The position numbers were made by a program, and so were the translations under genes. Of a stretch of DNA of 24,272 nt, positions 1-11,442 are shown in pieces (position 1 is the first letter of the stretch; the number at the start of each line of letters is the position of its first letter). The stretch comes from a virus. The stretch spans positions 1 to 24,272 of IMG/VR virus record IMGVR_UViG_3300045973_000417, one strand, 5' to 3'. Under the pieces are notes generated by a model. It saw only the letters and a list, made by a program, of their open reading frames with translations. It ran no database searches and had not been told where the DNA came from.

Positions 1-562
1 CCTCATCAGTTCCCCATGATTTTAATGTTGCATCACGAGAAGCATCATTATTACCAAATACAGATCCAGTCATGTAATCTTCTAATGATCTAAAGGATTT
101 ATCTAAAGCATATCTTGGAATGGCTACCTGAGGATTTGTATTTTGTGACTCTGTTTTCCAATCATTATATATTGATGCAACTAAAGAATTATATTTTTTT
201 CTTGTAGAATTTTCTTCACCATAATTACTTTTATCAGGATTGCCATTATAAGCTCCGAATAAGTTTTTATTGATTGCATCTCTACTTCCGCCCCATTCTG
301 TTTTTTGTAACTCTGGATCAGTTATCTTGGAACTATCAATACTATATTCGTGTTTCACAGGATCATAAGCATATATATCATTAAAATTACTTAGCTGTGA
401 TAATTTTAAGAATTGAGCCGCGGTGTCTCTAGCTTCTCTCTCACCTTTACTAGTAAAATTTGTACTATCTAATTGTTTTGCTAGATAATCTGCAAAACCT
501 TGTCCTTGTGAAGGTATTCCTTCAGTTCATCCACCCGCTTTTAATTTTTTGACTAGTGCCAT
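1..562 (-). CDS. 5' part of a crAss-like virion-associated protein (truncated by window edge)
   Basis: About 187 residues are visible, starting at the ATG at 562 and running off the left edge. The start reads MALVKKLKAGGW, and Trp12 is a TGA codon (plus-strand tca at 527-529). Three further Trp codons are TGG. Without TGA=Trp the frame would be cut after 11 residues. The sequence is polar, and I recognise no enzymatic domain. The lysine-rich N-terminus followed by GG resembles the start of the neighbouring 87-residue protein (KVKKFQVGG). Its place downstream of the tail genes suggests a virion or cargo protein, but this is inference. A hairpin in the 67-base gap upstream may separate it from the preceding gene. 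Confidence 0.6.
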
Positions 563-585
563 GTTTTTACGATTTTTAAATTAAA

Positions 586-610
586 CAATAAAAGGGAGAC
601 AGATCTCCCT
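586..610 (-). terminator. Terminator-like hairpin between two virion genes
   Basis: On the minus strand a 7-bp perfect stem (AGGGAGA / TCTCCCT, plus 593-599 and 604-610, 4-base loop) is followed by TTTTATTGTTT. A competing outer pairing exists between AAAAGGGA (590-597) and TCCCTTTT (614-621), so the element could switch between two structures. The T-run is interrupted, so termination may be partial. Confidence 0.5.
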
Positions 611-629
611 GCTTCCCTTTTAAGGTAGG

Positions 630-893
630 CTATCGTCTGCCTATTAATACTAACTTACCTCCTTGACGTTGATAGGTTGGCTGTCCTTCGGGTTGCTGTC
701 CTTCTTGTGCAGCTCCTTGTAATAGTTGCATAATCATCTGAGCGAGGGCACTGGCGGCTTCTGGACCAAGCTGTTGAACTATTTGTTGTGCCATCTGAGC
801 AAGTTGTTCTTGCGGATTTGCTCCTTGTCCTTCTGCTGGAGCAGTTTGTTCTGCTGGTGCGGATCCACCAACCTGGAATTTCTTAACCTTCAT
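630..893 (-). CDS. Small Q/A-rich conserved phage protein, 87 aa
   Basis: Complete 87-residue frame ending in TAG. It has no Trp, so recoding does not affect it. It starts MKVKKFQVGG, has a central helix-prone segment rich in Gln, Ala, Leu and Met (about residues 28-62), and ends with a basic tail (QGGKLVLIGRR). No catalytic motif is visible. Its start overlaps the end of the upstream homing endonuclease by 11 bases, so it is probably translationally coupled. The KK..GG start is shared with the next gene to the left, which may mean a common targeting or processing tag. A small virion-associated role is the best guess; function unknown. Confidence 0.75.
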   Translation of the reverse strand: MKVKKFQVGGSAPAEQTAPAEGQGANPQEQLAQMAQQIVQQLGPEAASALAQMIMQLLQGAAQEGQQPEGQPTYQRQGGKLVLIGRR

Positions 894-1827
894 TTTTTAA
901 TAATTTAAAGTTTTTTATAATACTATTGATTTGTAACACTACTTCATTGTAGTCATTTTCATTATAGTCGTACCTTATTTCAAATAGAGTACAATTATTA
1001 TCTATACATTTTTGTCTTTTACTATTATCTCTTTCTATTATGACTTTAAATTCAATTTCTCCTCCAAAATATTTAATAGGTATATAATGTTGTTTACCAT
1101 TATATTCTATCGCAATATTATATTTAGGTATGAAAATATCAAATCTTTGTCTACCTAATCACTTTGGAGAATATTCATATAATATTTCCTCTTTAAGAGA
1201 TAATTTTAATTTTTCATAAAGTAAATTTTGATTCTTCATTTTACATTTAGGACAATGTTGCCCTAATAAATGTTTATGAGGTGTTTGTTCAAAATCCCCA
1301 TGAATAGGACAAGTTATTATTATATTTTCTTTACTATTAATATAATTAACTTTAAAATAATTATATTTATTTTTATGAATAATATTTGCCTGCTCTATAA
1401 AACAATCTAATGATTTGGTTCTATGTAAAGTATTTTTTAATACTCCACAAGTAGGACAACCTTTTCCTAAAAGATGATCTTCTGCTATTTGACTAAACTG
1501 TCCATGAATAGGACATACTATATCTATTTTTAATTTACTTTGTATATAAATTACATTTTCATAATTATAAAAATTATTGTGAACAGTTTTACAGCCTGCT
1601 ATAAAATCTTCTTGAGATTTTCTATTTCCTACAATAAGTTTACCACATTCTTTACAGCCTTTTCCACATAAATGATCATGACTATTTTGTTCAAATTCTC
1701 CATGATTTTTGCAGATAATGATTACTTTATAAGTACTACCTTTATAATCCACTTTAGAATAGTTATACTTTTCTCCATGTATTGCTTTTGCTTTACTTAT
1801 AAACTCCTCTGTTGTTAATTTTCTCAT
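883..1827 (-). CDS. Zinc-ribbon homing-type endonuclease with PD-(D/E)XK / Vsr-like C-terminus (recoded), 314 aa
   Basis: Read with TGA=Trp this is 314 residues; the standard code stops it at residue 222. Three repeats (about residues 5-62, 71-127 and 138-195) each carry an IxCxxHGxF stretch followed by HLxGxxCxxC, a zinc-ribbon pattern with Cys pairs C58/C61, C124/C127 and C192/C195. The C-terminal part has PKWLGRQRFDIFIPKYN followed by IAIEYNGKQHY, a known signature of phage and plasmid nucleases with a Vsr/restriction-like fold (Asp, then Glu, then QH). Trp223 in PKWLG is the TGA codon at 1159-1161. The gene is squeezed between a DUF192 gene (TAATG one-base overlap) and the 87-aa gene (11-base overlap). 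It is likely a free-standing selfish nuclease that helps spread its own locus. Confidence 0.85.
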
Positions 1828-2417
1828 TATTTTTTACTTTCTACAAATTCAGGCTTATTGCCCTCTTGGATTTTTAAAAATTTAAATACTCTTTTTCCTA
1901 GATTCTTATAATCATTCTCATTATTCGTAGTTGCAGCTTTTTTTGCAAACTTGATCAATATCTTTGTATTAGCCCTAGAAAAAATTCTCTCTTCACCTTC
2001 TAATTCCATTTGAATTTCTCCACCTGAATTTAGCACTAACATTTTATCTGGTTTAAGTTGTTTATGTTTTGGTTGAAACTCTAATTCATCACCTACTTTT
2101 ATACCAGAATTTTCATTAACTTCTAATACGTAATAAGCGTTTTCTTCTGTAAGAAGTTCTTTTGATAATGGTACTCCTTTTTTAACGGAAAGTACATTTA
2201 ATTCATCATCTATAAAAATAATATCCAATGGAATTTTCGTATCTTCCATTCATATTCCGTCTCCTTCAATTAGATTATCTTCTGAAAAAATAAATAACAT
2301 TCCTTCATCAGAGGCTAATTCAGTTTTTCCTTGTAATCCTTGTTCTTTATCTAAATCAGTTTGAGCAAGTTCTACTTTATAATGTTTTCCTCCAATTAAA
2401 ATATTTACTTTTTCCAT
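1827..2417 (-). CDS. DUF192 family protein (recoded), 196 aa
   Basis: The sequence matches the DUF192 pattern: QGLQGKTELASDEGMLF near residues 28-44, then WMEDTKIPLDIIFID at 56-70, then a segment ending NAYYVLEVN and a GIKVGDELEF hairpin. Trp56, the invariant tryptophan of WMxxTxIPLDIIFID, is a TGA (plus tca at 2250-2252). With the standard code only a 5'-truncated 140-residue piece would be called. The DUF192 core is about 110 residues, so there is an extra basic C-terminal extension. DUF192 is widespread in bacteria and archaea, but its biochemical role is not established. The gene overlaps its upstream neighbour by 13 bases and the next gene by one base (TAATG). Here it is probably virion-associated or a host-interaction factor. 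Confidence 0.88.
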
Positions 2418-2668
2418 TCTGATAAAATATTTGAAATAATTTCTTGATAATTCTGCATTAATACTCCACCTTCTTTTTTATGAAATCCATGATGTTTCTT
2501 CATGGTCATAGCAAAAGCTTTTCTTTTTGGAGTACATGTAGACTTAGTCATCGGTGTGCAGTAACCTTTATGTGCAGGGTTAACTGCCCCACTTATTCAA
2601 TCTTTAGATTTTCCACCCTTTTTAATCAAAGGAATGGATTGTTTTTCACTTGTTATAGTAAATTTCAT
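2405..2668 (-). CDS. DUF5872-like small basic protein (recoded), 87 aa
   Basis: Found by reading TGA as Trp. The 87-residue protein contains KDWISGAVNPAHKGYCTP, then MTKSTCTPKRKAF, then HHGFHKKEGG. I associate this Cys/His/Lys-rich pattern with the DUF5872 family of phage and metagenomic proteins. The Trp of KDWIS is TGA; a second Trp near the C-terminus (SEWKK) is TGG, so both codons occur in one small gene. The two CTP motifs and several His residues could bind a metal or nucleic acid, but that is inference. It starts 2 bases after the 453-aa gene ends and overlaps the DUF192 gene by 13 bases, so translation is probably coupled. Confidence 0.8.
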
Positions 2669-2669
2669 A

Positions 2670-4031
2670 TTATATAGTGTCTATTAATCCTGTATTGTCT
2701 TCAGTATTCTCTAATAACTCTTCAGCCACAAATTTTCCACATTCAATACAAATACGATCCTTTTCTTTTGGATCTTCTGTCTTATCAAACTGCGTAAGGT
2801 ATTCTTCCATTTTATCAGTAGCCTCTTTATGAAATATAACCTCATTCTTTTCGATTTCAGCATGTTGTTCTATTTTATCATCCTTTACTGTAATAACTGG
2901 AATACCTTTACTTGTAACAGCATCACCTAACTCGCCATCATAGTGATTTAAATTTTTATGTAATGCACCATCTGGGATTACATTCATTTTTCCACCACCT
3001 GCATATTTAACAACTTCACCATCCATTGCCTGTCCTTCTTGAGCTTTTGGTATTTTCTTCTTTACCTTATTCTTAAGATTTCGTAATTTTGCTGGATTAA
3101 TTTTAGTTCCTAATTTTCCTGATATAATTTGATTTTTATACGGATTATTTCCCCCTGCAGTTAATGCTTGTCTGTTTTTTGCGTTAATGTCTTGGGTAGA
3201 ATTCATACCTGCCATTACATTTTGCTTATCTTGCTGTATATTATTAAATTTTAAAGCATTACTTGTGTCAGCCCTTTCTACAGCAGATCTTCTATTATTT
3301 ACAAGATCTCCTTTCTTTTTACCCCCAAACAGTTTACTCATAAAGTTTGTAACTCCTCCAATTTCTGTTGAAGCAATACTTTGATCAGCAGAATATCCTT
3401 TTGTAACTTCCCCTGCGAGATCTACATCAGATCCATCAATTTTTGCTTTTGATGCTGCATTTAGAATTTTTACAGGTAACAAAGCACCTGATCCTAAAAC
3501 TGAATTCAGGAGTTTATCTCCTGTATTACTGGCATTATCAATTCCACCACCAAGTGCATTGATTCCTTTATTTAATAATCCAGATACTTTCATTGCTCCA
3601 CCTATTAAAGTTCCATAACCAGGTATACTCATTGCAGCATTTGAAGCAGCATCTCATCCTGCATCAATTCCTCCAGTAAGAGGATCATTTGCAGTTTTAT
3701 CTGGGATTAAAGAAGATAATAAATCTACTCCTTGTCCTACTAATGCTCCTTTTTGTTCTGTACCTATTCCTTTTCAAGAACTTTTCAAAGTACTTCCAGT
3801 ACTCTTCTTTGCAGTCCCACCATATTGATTTTTTTCTCATTGAGTAGAACCTATTGCAGGTATTGGCATAAATTTTTGCATCATCTGTTCAAATGCACTT
3901 CCTTTGGAAGCATCTTGAAATCCTAATAATCCAGGAATTCCTTTTGCTTTGGAATTACCTGGAGTATTATAATTAAGGGATGAATCAGAAGGAAATTCTT
4001 CTCATTTCCCTGTATATGGGTTAATTGGCAT
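2670..4031 (-). CDS. Conserved crAss-like structural-type protein (recoded), 453 aa
   Basis: The start MPINPYTGKW is 11 bases after the muzzle-type gene stop. All four Trp residues, in the first ~135 residues, are TGA; none are TGG. The middle is Gly/Ala/Asn-rich with hydrophobic stretches (around residues 134-165) that could form helices or insert in a membrane. The C-terminal third carries the motif KMNVIPDGALHKNLNH, then SKGIPVITV, then an acidic segment IEKNEVIFHKEATDKMEEYL. I recall this arrangement as recurrent in crAss-like genomes without a firm function. Its position right after the muzzle gene suggests an internal or ejected virion protein or a tail-tip component. I cannot assign a molecular role. 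Confidence 0.75.
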
Positions 4032-4042
4032 TATAATTAATT

Positions 4043-7000
4043 TTATGCGTAACTTACTGTGAATAATGTTCTAATTGCATTAACAATAGAATGTTTCTTT
4101 CCATCATATTTCACTCTTATTTTTATATATTTGTCTCTTATTCTCATTTCACTAACTTTTGAAAATCTTACTTCGCCTTCTTTTAAATAAACATATCTTA
4201 TTTTAATTGGTTGAATTTGGATATCTCAAGAATCTTCTACATAATGCATATTTCCTTTAGTTCTTCCATAATTTACAAAATCTTTTCCATCTTGATTTGA
4301 TAAAACTCTATCTTCTCCATTTCATGTATCATTTATTAATACATTATCAGAAGTAAAGTCTTCTCAAGCAATTGTGTCTAATGGACTAGTTGTTTTATCC
4401 TTAAGAACAAATGGTAATTTTAAAAACTTAAATGTGGAATAGTCAGCTGGATTTATTCAAGTAGGAACTGGAAATTCTGGATGATCTATTAAAAGTTGAG
4501 AAATAGTTTTAGATAATAAATATCTATATCCATTTAAAACTTTGTCTAGAGCTGCCTGATATAATGCAGTATTTATCTTATATGAACCATTTGATTCTAA
4601 TGTATAAGTAAAATCATCCTGTGCTAAACTATAATTGTAAAGAGGTTCGTCATTTAATCAACTAATAACTTCTTTATATAAATGTCAATCATATCCTTCT
4701 CCTACAATCTCAAAATTGAAAGAATCTGGTTTAGTTTTATTTGAAATAATTTTTAAATTATCAAATATTTTCTGAACTCCGGGAACAGCAGCTACAACAA
4801 ATTCAAATTCAAATGGATGTTGTTCTTCGTATCATACTGTATGTTTTATATTAGCAACCTCATCAGCTGTTCCAGCAAAACCATGTTTATATAATTTATT
4901 TTCTCCCTTTGAATGAATTTCGGTATTTGCAAAAGTATAAAAAATATTATTAATATTTTCTGAAAATTCCGGAAATCATGTATTCCTCGTTACCCAATGG
5001 TTTAAAAGTTCATTTCAACATAAATGTCATTGTTGTTGTTCATAGCTGAAAACAAATAACACATCTTGCTTAAATGCATTATAATGAGATTTAATACTAT
5101 AGCTTCCAGGTTTATTTAACACATCAGTAACTCTTAAACTTATGTTATCATTTAAGAATTTCTGAATTTTCATATCAGAAATGGTTTCAAATGTTTTTCC
5201 ATTAGTTCTTCAAACTCTTTTTCCAATAGTATCTAATCCATAAATAAATCTAGGTGTAGATATAACTGAATCTGCCCAAGTTGTTCCAAATGTATTGGAT
5301 AATACTTTTGGATTTTTTGGTAAAACAGTTTCTGTGTTTATATAAACATTTTCACCTTGCGCATTCATCATCATTGCACGTTCATTAACAGGAATCATTA
5401 AAACTCCATGTTCCATAACTGCAATTAATGTCCCATACCATTCTACTAAAGAAACTAATGCACCATATTCCATGGTGTAATCTTGAAAATTCTTAGATTT
5501 AAATACTCTGTTACCATTTTTAAATGCACCTTCTTGAAGTAATTCTGAATGATAAATTCTATTTGCAAAATTAGTTTTAATAAAAGGAACATCAGGGATT
5601 TCAAAATAATATCTATCTGATAATGAATGATTTATTCCATTATTCATAACAGTAGACTCTGGCAATTTATTAGTACTTTTCGCTTCTTGTAAAGGATGGA
5701 AACTACGTTTTACTTTATGTACAGCTTCTTCTAATGGTCTAGAAAAATCAACATCTCTCATTGCAAGATTTACATTACTACAAATTTTAAATGTAACCCA
5801 GTGTCCTAATGCTACTGCATTTACATCTGGTCGATTAATTTTCTCTGAGCCAAATGTTCCATTAGCTTCTGAATATTTTTTAAACTTCTTTCCATCAGGT
5901 AAGCATAATCAACTTAAAGCTACTGAACCATCTGTTGCTTCATCTAATCCACCATAAGTAAATAAATTTAATAATTTTTTATATTCAAATGCAGTTCCCG
6001 CAGGTAAATTACCAGGAGTACCACTGCCATCACCATTATCTGCTCTAACTAATCCTTGTAATGCGCCTGCAACAGTAATTGATATATGTTTAGAAGTTTT
6101 AACTTTGAAATTCTTATATCAAGTATAAGGATCAACTATTTGATTATTTGTGGGTAATTCTGGATCTATAAAATTCCACAACACTCTATGAGTATATGTA
6201 TTTATAAAACAATCTCCTCTATAATGAGCAGGTGAATCTGAATATTGATCAATTTCATCTCAAGTTAATCTATCACCAATTGCCATAAATGGAGAAGAAT
6301 CATTATATCTAATTCTAAAATAATTTTTTCAATTACTGAAATCATAACCTTTTTGGAATATATTATAATGTTGTCCAAAGACAAGATTATTATAACTACT
6401 TCCGATAAAAGTATTAAATCCTCCTCTTATTTTAGTTACTCCATTTGACCAAGCAGTTTCAGCATCAGCATTGCTATTATCTAAAGAATTAATATTTCCT
6501 AAAATTGGATCTTCAAATTTTCATGCAATTGTTGGATCTCCCGCTTTTGAACAGAATTTACCATCAGCGCCATTATTAATCAATTCGATTTCTGGTTCAA
6601 CTAATAATAAATTTGTTGCAATAGTTTCAGTTGAAAGTACATTATCCTTAACTAAATCTCCTAAATTAAATAATGTTTTAGTATTTGCTCCATCATTAAA
6701 AATCTTTCCACCTGAACTATATTTAAATTTCTTTAGAATAAATTCCGAAGAATTAAAATAATTATTGAAAATATCAGTTCTTACGCAAGCTTCTGGACAT
6801 AATAATGCATTATTTTGTGTATCTCCTGGTTGGATCTCAAACAAACTTCTTCCTAAAATTGGATAATTATGACTATCGACTTTTAAAAATGATTCTGAGA
6901 AGAATTTTCTTTGATTAACTACCCCATTATTATATTGTCCAAAAATTATGGGAGTATAGGATTTTTTAGCTGTAGCAATGCCAATAGCTTGAGTTAATAA

Positions 7001-8419
7001 TGTTGGTATTCTTTTTTGTCTTACGAAGAAAAATCCTTTTGTTAAGTTACTTAATCCATAAGCTCCAGTAGTAGCATCTTGATTAATTATATTATTTTGA
7101 AACTTAAATCTAAGACCTATTGGTTTAATACTATCAGCTCCATTAAATACATCTATGTCAGAATTAATTTTAAAAACTCCTTTGATATTCTCTTTATTAT
7201 CTTTTAAATTAGACTTCTCTAAAATAAAATCTTCGCCAAAATTTAGTTCTTCACTTCTATTATAACTATCAAATTCTGTTATACTTGACAATTCTTTAAT
7301 ACCCCTTATATTAAATACTGGGGATAAGGTATAATCTGGTAATATATAAATAATCCCAACTCTATAAATATCTTCATCCCAATATCCTAATTTGTAATAA
7401 ATATTTTTTGTATTATAATATTCATACCCAATATCAGGATTATTTTCTGTATAAGAAGCACTTAAATTTCCAATAGTTTCATCATATGCTAATTCTGGAG
7501 TAATTAATAAACTATATTTCTCTAAAATCTTAAATAATTCATAACTCTTAGTAATATTTCCAACAAAAGTTAAATTTTGACAATTTGCATTCGTTTGAGC
7601 TGAATCGAAATTAGCATACTGAATATTTATTTCAGAATTATCTATTTCAATATGATTTTCAAAACCAGTAATAGTTAATTCTGTAGAAGTTCCTCTAATT
7701 TTAAATTTATCAGTAATTTTATAGCTTTTCAATTGATCTAATAAATTATTCCCTGAGTGTCTGGTGTAATAAATATTAATATAATCATAAGCCAGATCAA
7801 GATTATTAATTTGAAATTTAATAACTTTATCACTAACTTCATCCATTTGCCCTCCTCTTATAGAAGATGGATGATTTACTGCACCAATATGACAAATAAC
7901 TTTACCTGATTCAGATATAAAATCTGATTCATTTCCGTCACTATCAGCTAATTTAAAATAAAAATTATAACTACCAACTGGTAAATTACCACCACTCTCA
8001 ATACCTTTAAAATCTAATGTTACAATTGAACGAACAGTTTTAACTAATCCTGCTTCAATTTTAAAATTTTCTTCCGTATAGATATTAGTATCTAGGTTTC
8101 CCTTCCTATCTCCGATTTTATAAGTATTTGAATCTACTAAATAAAATCTAGAATTTACTATCTTTAATGGATTTTTAGTGTCATTAATTATTATATTTGC
8201 AGAATCATCGTATGATGATTCTACATCTATAATTAATGGTGAATTAATATCAATTCCTGCAGAATCTGCATTTAAAGATAAATTTACTAAATCTATGGTA
8301 CCATCATTTCTAAAAACCTTTAAATTTTGTAAAGGCTTATATTTATACAATAATTTTCCATCTTCAGGAAAAGCATGTATCGTATTGTTTATTTGTATTA
8401 ATTGTACTGGTAAACTCAT
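4043..8419 (-). CDS. Muzzle-type giant tail protein (recoded), 1458 aa
   Basis: One continuous frame of 1458 residues when TGA=Trp, with 16 TGA and 7 TGG Trp codons; the standard code breaks it into many pieces. Near residues 139-172 it has the motif GIESGGNLPVGSYNFYFK followed by DSDGNESDFISESG, then MDEVSD and DYINIYYTRHSG. I associate these with the large conserved tail protein of crAss-like phages, whose virion structure assigns the distal 'muzzle' of the tail barrel. Later parts contain long beta-rich stretches, e.g. FGTTWADSVISTPRFIYGLD. The length suits a muzzle protein. It starts 10 bases after the stabilization gene and is followed 11 bases later by the next gene. It likely forms the tail opening through which DNA and cargo leave. 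The exact name is less sure than the family. Confidence 0.82.
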
Positions 8420-8429
8420 AATTTATAAT

Positions 8430-10430
8430 TTAGTAAGAACCACAAGTGGATGAATTAGAACATGCTCCAGATGAATACATATCAATTGGTGGCGTAACAT
8501 ATGCCATTCCATCATATGTAAACAGTGGCGTAGATGTAGAACATAATGAAAGGAACCAATTAAATCCTGAACTATCTACAAAACTCAGAAAATCATAATA
8601 TGGCGAAGTAGTTATATAAACTGTCCCGGGAATAGTATATGATATTTGTAGAACATTTTGAGTTTCATTTTCAAGTATTCCAATAGGTATTGAAAGAGCT
8701 CAACATGTTCCTATTCCTTCTGGTACAGTAGTTGTAGGCAATGTTTCACAAGATTGAGAAGGTGCTAAAACTATTTGTTGTTGAAATAATTGGAGAACAT
8801 ATTCATCAATATTAGTATTTAATGGTTCAGTAATTAAAGCTTTATTATCAGGCCCAACTGTAAAATGATTAATAATTGTTGGAGTCCCAAAAGTTTCTGC
8901 ATATGAATTAGTTAATCCATCAAGTAAAAATATGTAAGCAGTACTTATATCTGTAACTTTTAACTCATAATTTAAAAATTCTCCATTATTATTTTGTAAC
9001 CAATATTCCTGAAATAACATATTTCCATTAATACAGACATCATTTTGTGGGCTGAATTTAATGTTATCATAACTCGTATTTATAAGAACGGACCCATGAA
9101 TTGTGTATTTATCTAAAAACTCTTTAGGTAAATCATTTTCTGTATATTCTGTAATATCCCCTTCCAAAGCAAGGATGGGAGTAATAACATATTCTAATAA
9201 TTTATTATTATAATTTGCACCACTAATATCATAAATAATATAAGATGCTGAGTTATTTATAAAGTCTACATCTCATTCATCATATATTTCTACAGATTTA
9301 TCTAAATATATTTTAACTCTGGCTTTAGTGATCTTAACATCTCCAGTTGTTAAATTAATAGAGTTATGAGCAAGTCCTTGTAAATTTAAACTAAAAGAGT
9401 AATAATTTTGTGGAGTTAATGTAGTTGTTGGTAATACAGTAGTTGGTAATATAGTAGTAGTTGGTAATACAGTAGTCGTTGAAGCAGGAATATGTGGATA
9501 TCCAAAAAATTCTGAAATATTAATTGTTGGAATACCAACAACTTTAAAGATTTTTAAATCCTCTATTTCTAATGATAATGCTAACTTTCCTTTATACTGA
9601 GAAGGACAATAATATTTAAAATTACTGTCAGTAAATCAATATTCTCCAACATTAAAATGTAAATTTTTAAATGAATAATATTTTGACCAAATATCTTGCG
9701 TTAAATCTAAATATCCATTATTTAATTGATGATATAATTTTACTTTGTAAAATTTTGGCACAAATTGTATCCCTTCAACACCTTGTGAAATATTTTCTGC
9801 ATGTACAGCTAAACTATTATTAAAAACAATGTATCTCCCTGTTTTAAAATCAGTTGTATTTATAACACTGTATTTATATAATTCTGGAGTTACAAGAGTC
9901 CCAAGATAACTTTTACTATCAGAAGCTTCTGGTGAAGGATAACTACCAAATTCAATCATCCCAAATTTGTTGTTATAATCTTCTTCAGTTCCAATAATAT
10001 CCCAATATTTATTTGATTCTTCTGGTAGTTTTGGTATTGTACTATCAAAATAATCTTTTCTTTTATAAAATGTTTTAATATCTGATCATACTGGTTTAGA
10101 ATATACTAAACTATCTTTTATATATGAGGTACCATTTACTCATATTGGTATATTATTAACATCTATCTCTGGTAATTTTCGAGAAGCTATATATAAAACT
10201 CCACCAAATTCCTTCATTCCTAATGGTTGAAATCCTTCAGATAAACGAACAACTCCTTCCACTGTTTGTATTGGAGCATTACCCGCATCATTTTGTAAAC
10301 TTAATTCATCACCATTAAAGGTAATAAACGTTGCGTTTACTGCGTCTGTTAGGACATTATTAGGAGTTGTTAATGGATTTAAATCATAAACCAATCCTTT
10401 ATCAAAAGTATTAACTGATTCCTTTTTCAT
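8430..10430 (-). CDS. crAss-like tail stabilization-type protein (recoded), 666 aa
   Basis: The start MKKESVNTFDKGLVYDLNPL, followed by TTPNNVLTDAVN and GFQPLGMKEFGGVLYIAS (residues 67-83), is the recognisable N-terminal signature of the protein usually annotated as stabilization protein in crAss-like phages. A second landmark is MIEFGSYPSPE around residue 158. Five Trp are TGA (e.g. plus 10140-10142, 9636-9638 and 8700-8702) and four are TGG. A 24-residue Thr/Pro/Leu linker lies at residues 317-340. A second short TLPTTTVPE stretch and several Cys (SQSCETL, GIGTCW, GACSNSSTCGS) occur near the C-terminus. It starts inside the upstream gene (20-base overlap), indicating coupled translation. 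It probably sits in the tail next to the muzzle and ring proteins. Confidence 0.82.
9411..9482 (-). repeat. Thr/Pro/Leu microrepeat coding for a linker
   Basis: Within the stabilization-type gene the motif TTT-V/I-LP repeats about four times (residues 317-340). In DNA this shows as repeated units of the form GTATTACCAACTACT on the minus strand. Such low-complexity linkers usually join beta-rich tail domains and change length by slippage. The run of Thr residues also makes it a conceivable O-glycosylation target. Confidence 0.75.
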
Positions 10431-11442
10431 TTTCTTTTATTAATTGCTGTCATGTTTTATTTGAAGGAATAAATTTTAAATCTCTTACTTCTCCTAAATA
10501 TTCTAAATTTCTTAATTTTAATTTTGGTGCTCAAAAAGACCATCCTTTAAAAGTATCTCTTTTAAATCTAAATACATATAAATGATTTGATTTATATCTT
10601 AATTCTTCCTGAATTTTTCTTGGAATAATGCTTGTAAAATGAGTGATTTTTCTTGCCACTCTATTTACCTCACATCATTCCTGAAAAAGTCTATCATTTA
10701 AACCAATATAATAATATCCATCAAAATCCTTTCTCTCTCATTGAGCTATTTTTCGTAATTTTTTATCTCGTCTAATACTATATTGTTTTATTTGATATGG
10801 TATATTTAAAGATAAAGCTCCGATATATGCAACACAATCAATATGTTTTTTAGTATTAATAGAAATAGCACATCCGTAAGTAATAGATGAATGCATTCTT
10901 CTAAATCCATGCATTAAAATTCTTTTTAATTCTTTTAATGTTAATTCTGGGAATTTTTCATGGACTTCTGGTAAAATATCATTTATGGTTAAATCTTTTA
11001 TTGTATAAAATTTTTCTCCTGAATTTATTTTATCCAAAAATTTCTGTTTTAAGGCACCTCCGAGATACACAGGGTAAGATTTTTGGTATGCCTTAGCCTT
11101 GTAATAGTACTTCATAAAATAACCTGTAAAATCGGATTCTATAAAATCAATTTCAGAAAACCGACCACATTGTCTTTGTTTCACAAATTGTTCTTCCAAC
11201 ACAATCTCAAAGTCAAGATAACCTTCGACTGAATATGGAATTAAAAATCTTACTTTTTCATCAATCATTTTATTAATAATCAATCCAAAACAATATTTGA
11301 ATGGATCTGCTACTGCATCTGCATAACTACTAGTAGATCCATATCTTTTAATAAATCATGCTCATTTTTTATCAGTTACTTTCTTTGTTGGGTTTGTATA
11401 TAACTCTTCACAAGTTAGTCCATGATTAAAAAATATCCTCAT
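10411..11442 (-). CDS. Conserved crAss-like tail/connector-region protein (recoded), 343 aa
   Basis: Six Trp are TGA and one is TGG. The standard code leaves only an internal fragment of 181 residues that starts at an internal Met; the true start is the ATG at 11442 (MRIFFNHGLTCEELY), which overlaps the previous stop in TAATG. The protein is rich in Lys, Arg and aromatics, e.g. KKWAWFIKRYGS near the N-terminus and FKRDTFKGWSFWAPKLKL near the C-terminus. No enzyme motif is seen. Position between ring-type proteins and the stabilization protein implies a tail assembly or virion role. The last 20 bases overlap the start of the next gene. Confidence 0.72.

Noticed and set aside
6471-6761. Plus-strand open frame of 96 codons
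   Set aside because: It lies fully inside the muzzle-type gene on the other strand, has no start context or family resemblance, and is a shadow. The same holds for the other plus-strand frames below 19400.
4043-8419. Many in-frame TGA codons taken as signs of a decayed, pseudogenised region
   Set aside because: Frames on both sides of each TGA stay in register over kilobases, TGA falls on expected Trp positions and no frameshifts are seen, so recoding explains it better.
8700-9167. A separate 155-aa gene starting at TTG 9167
   Set aside because: It is in frame with the upstream part of the stabilization-type gene once TGA is read as Trp and is simply its 3' portion.
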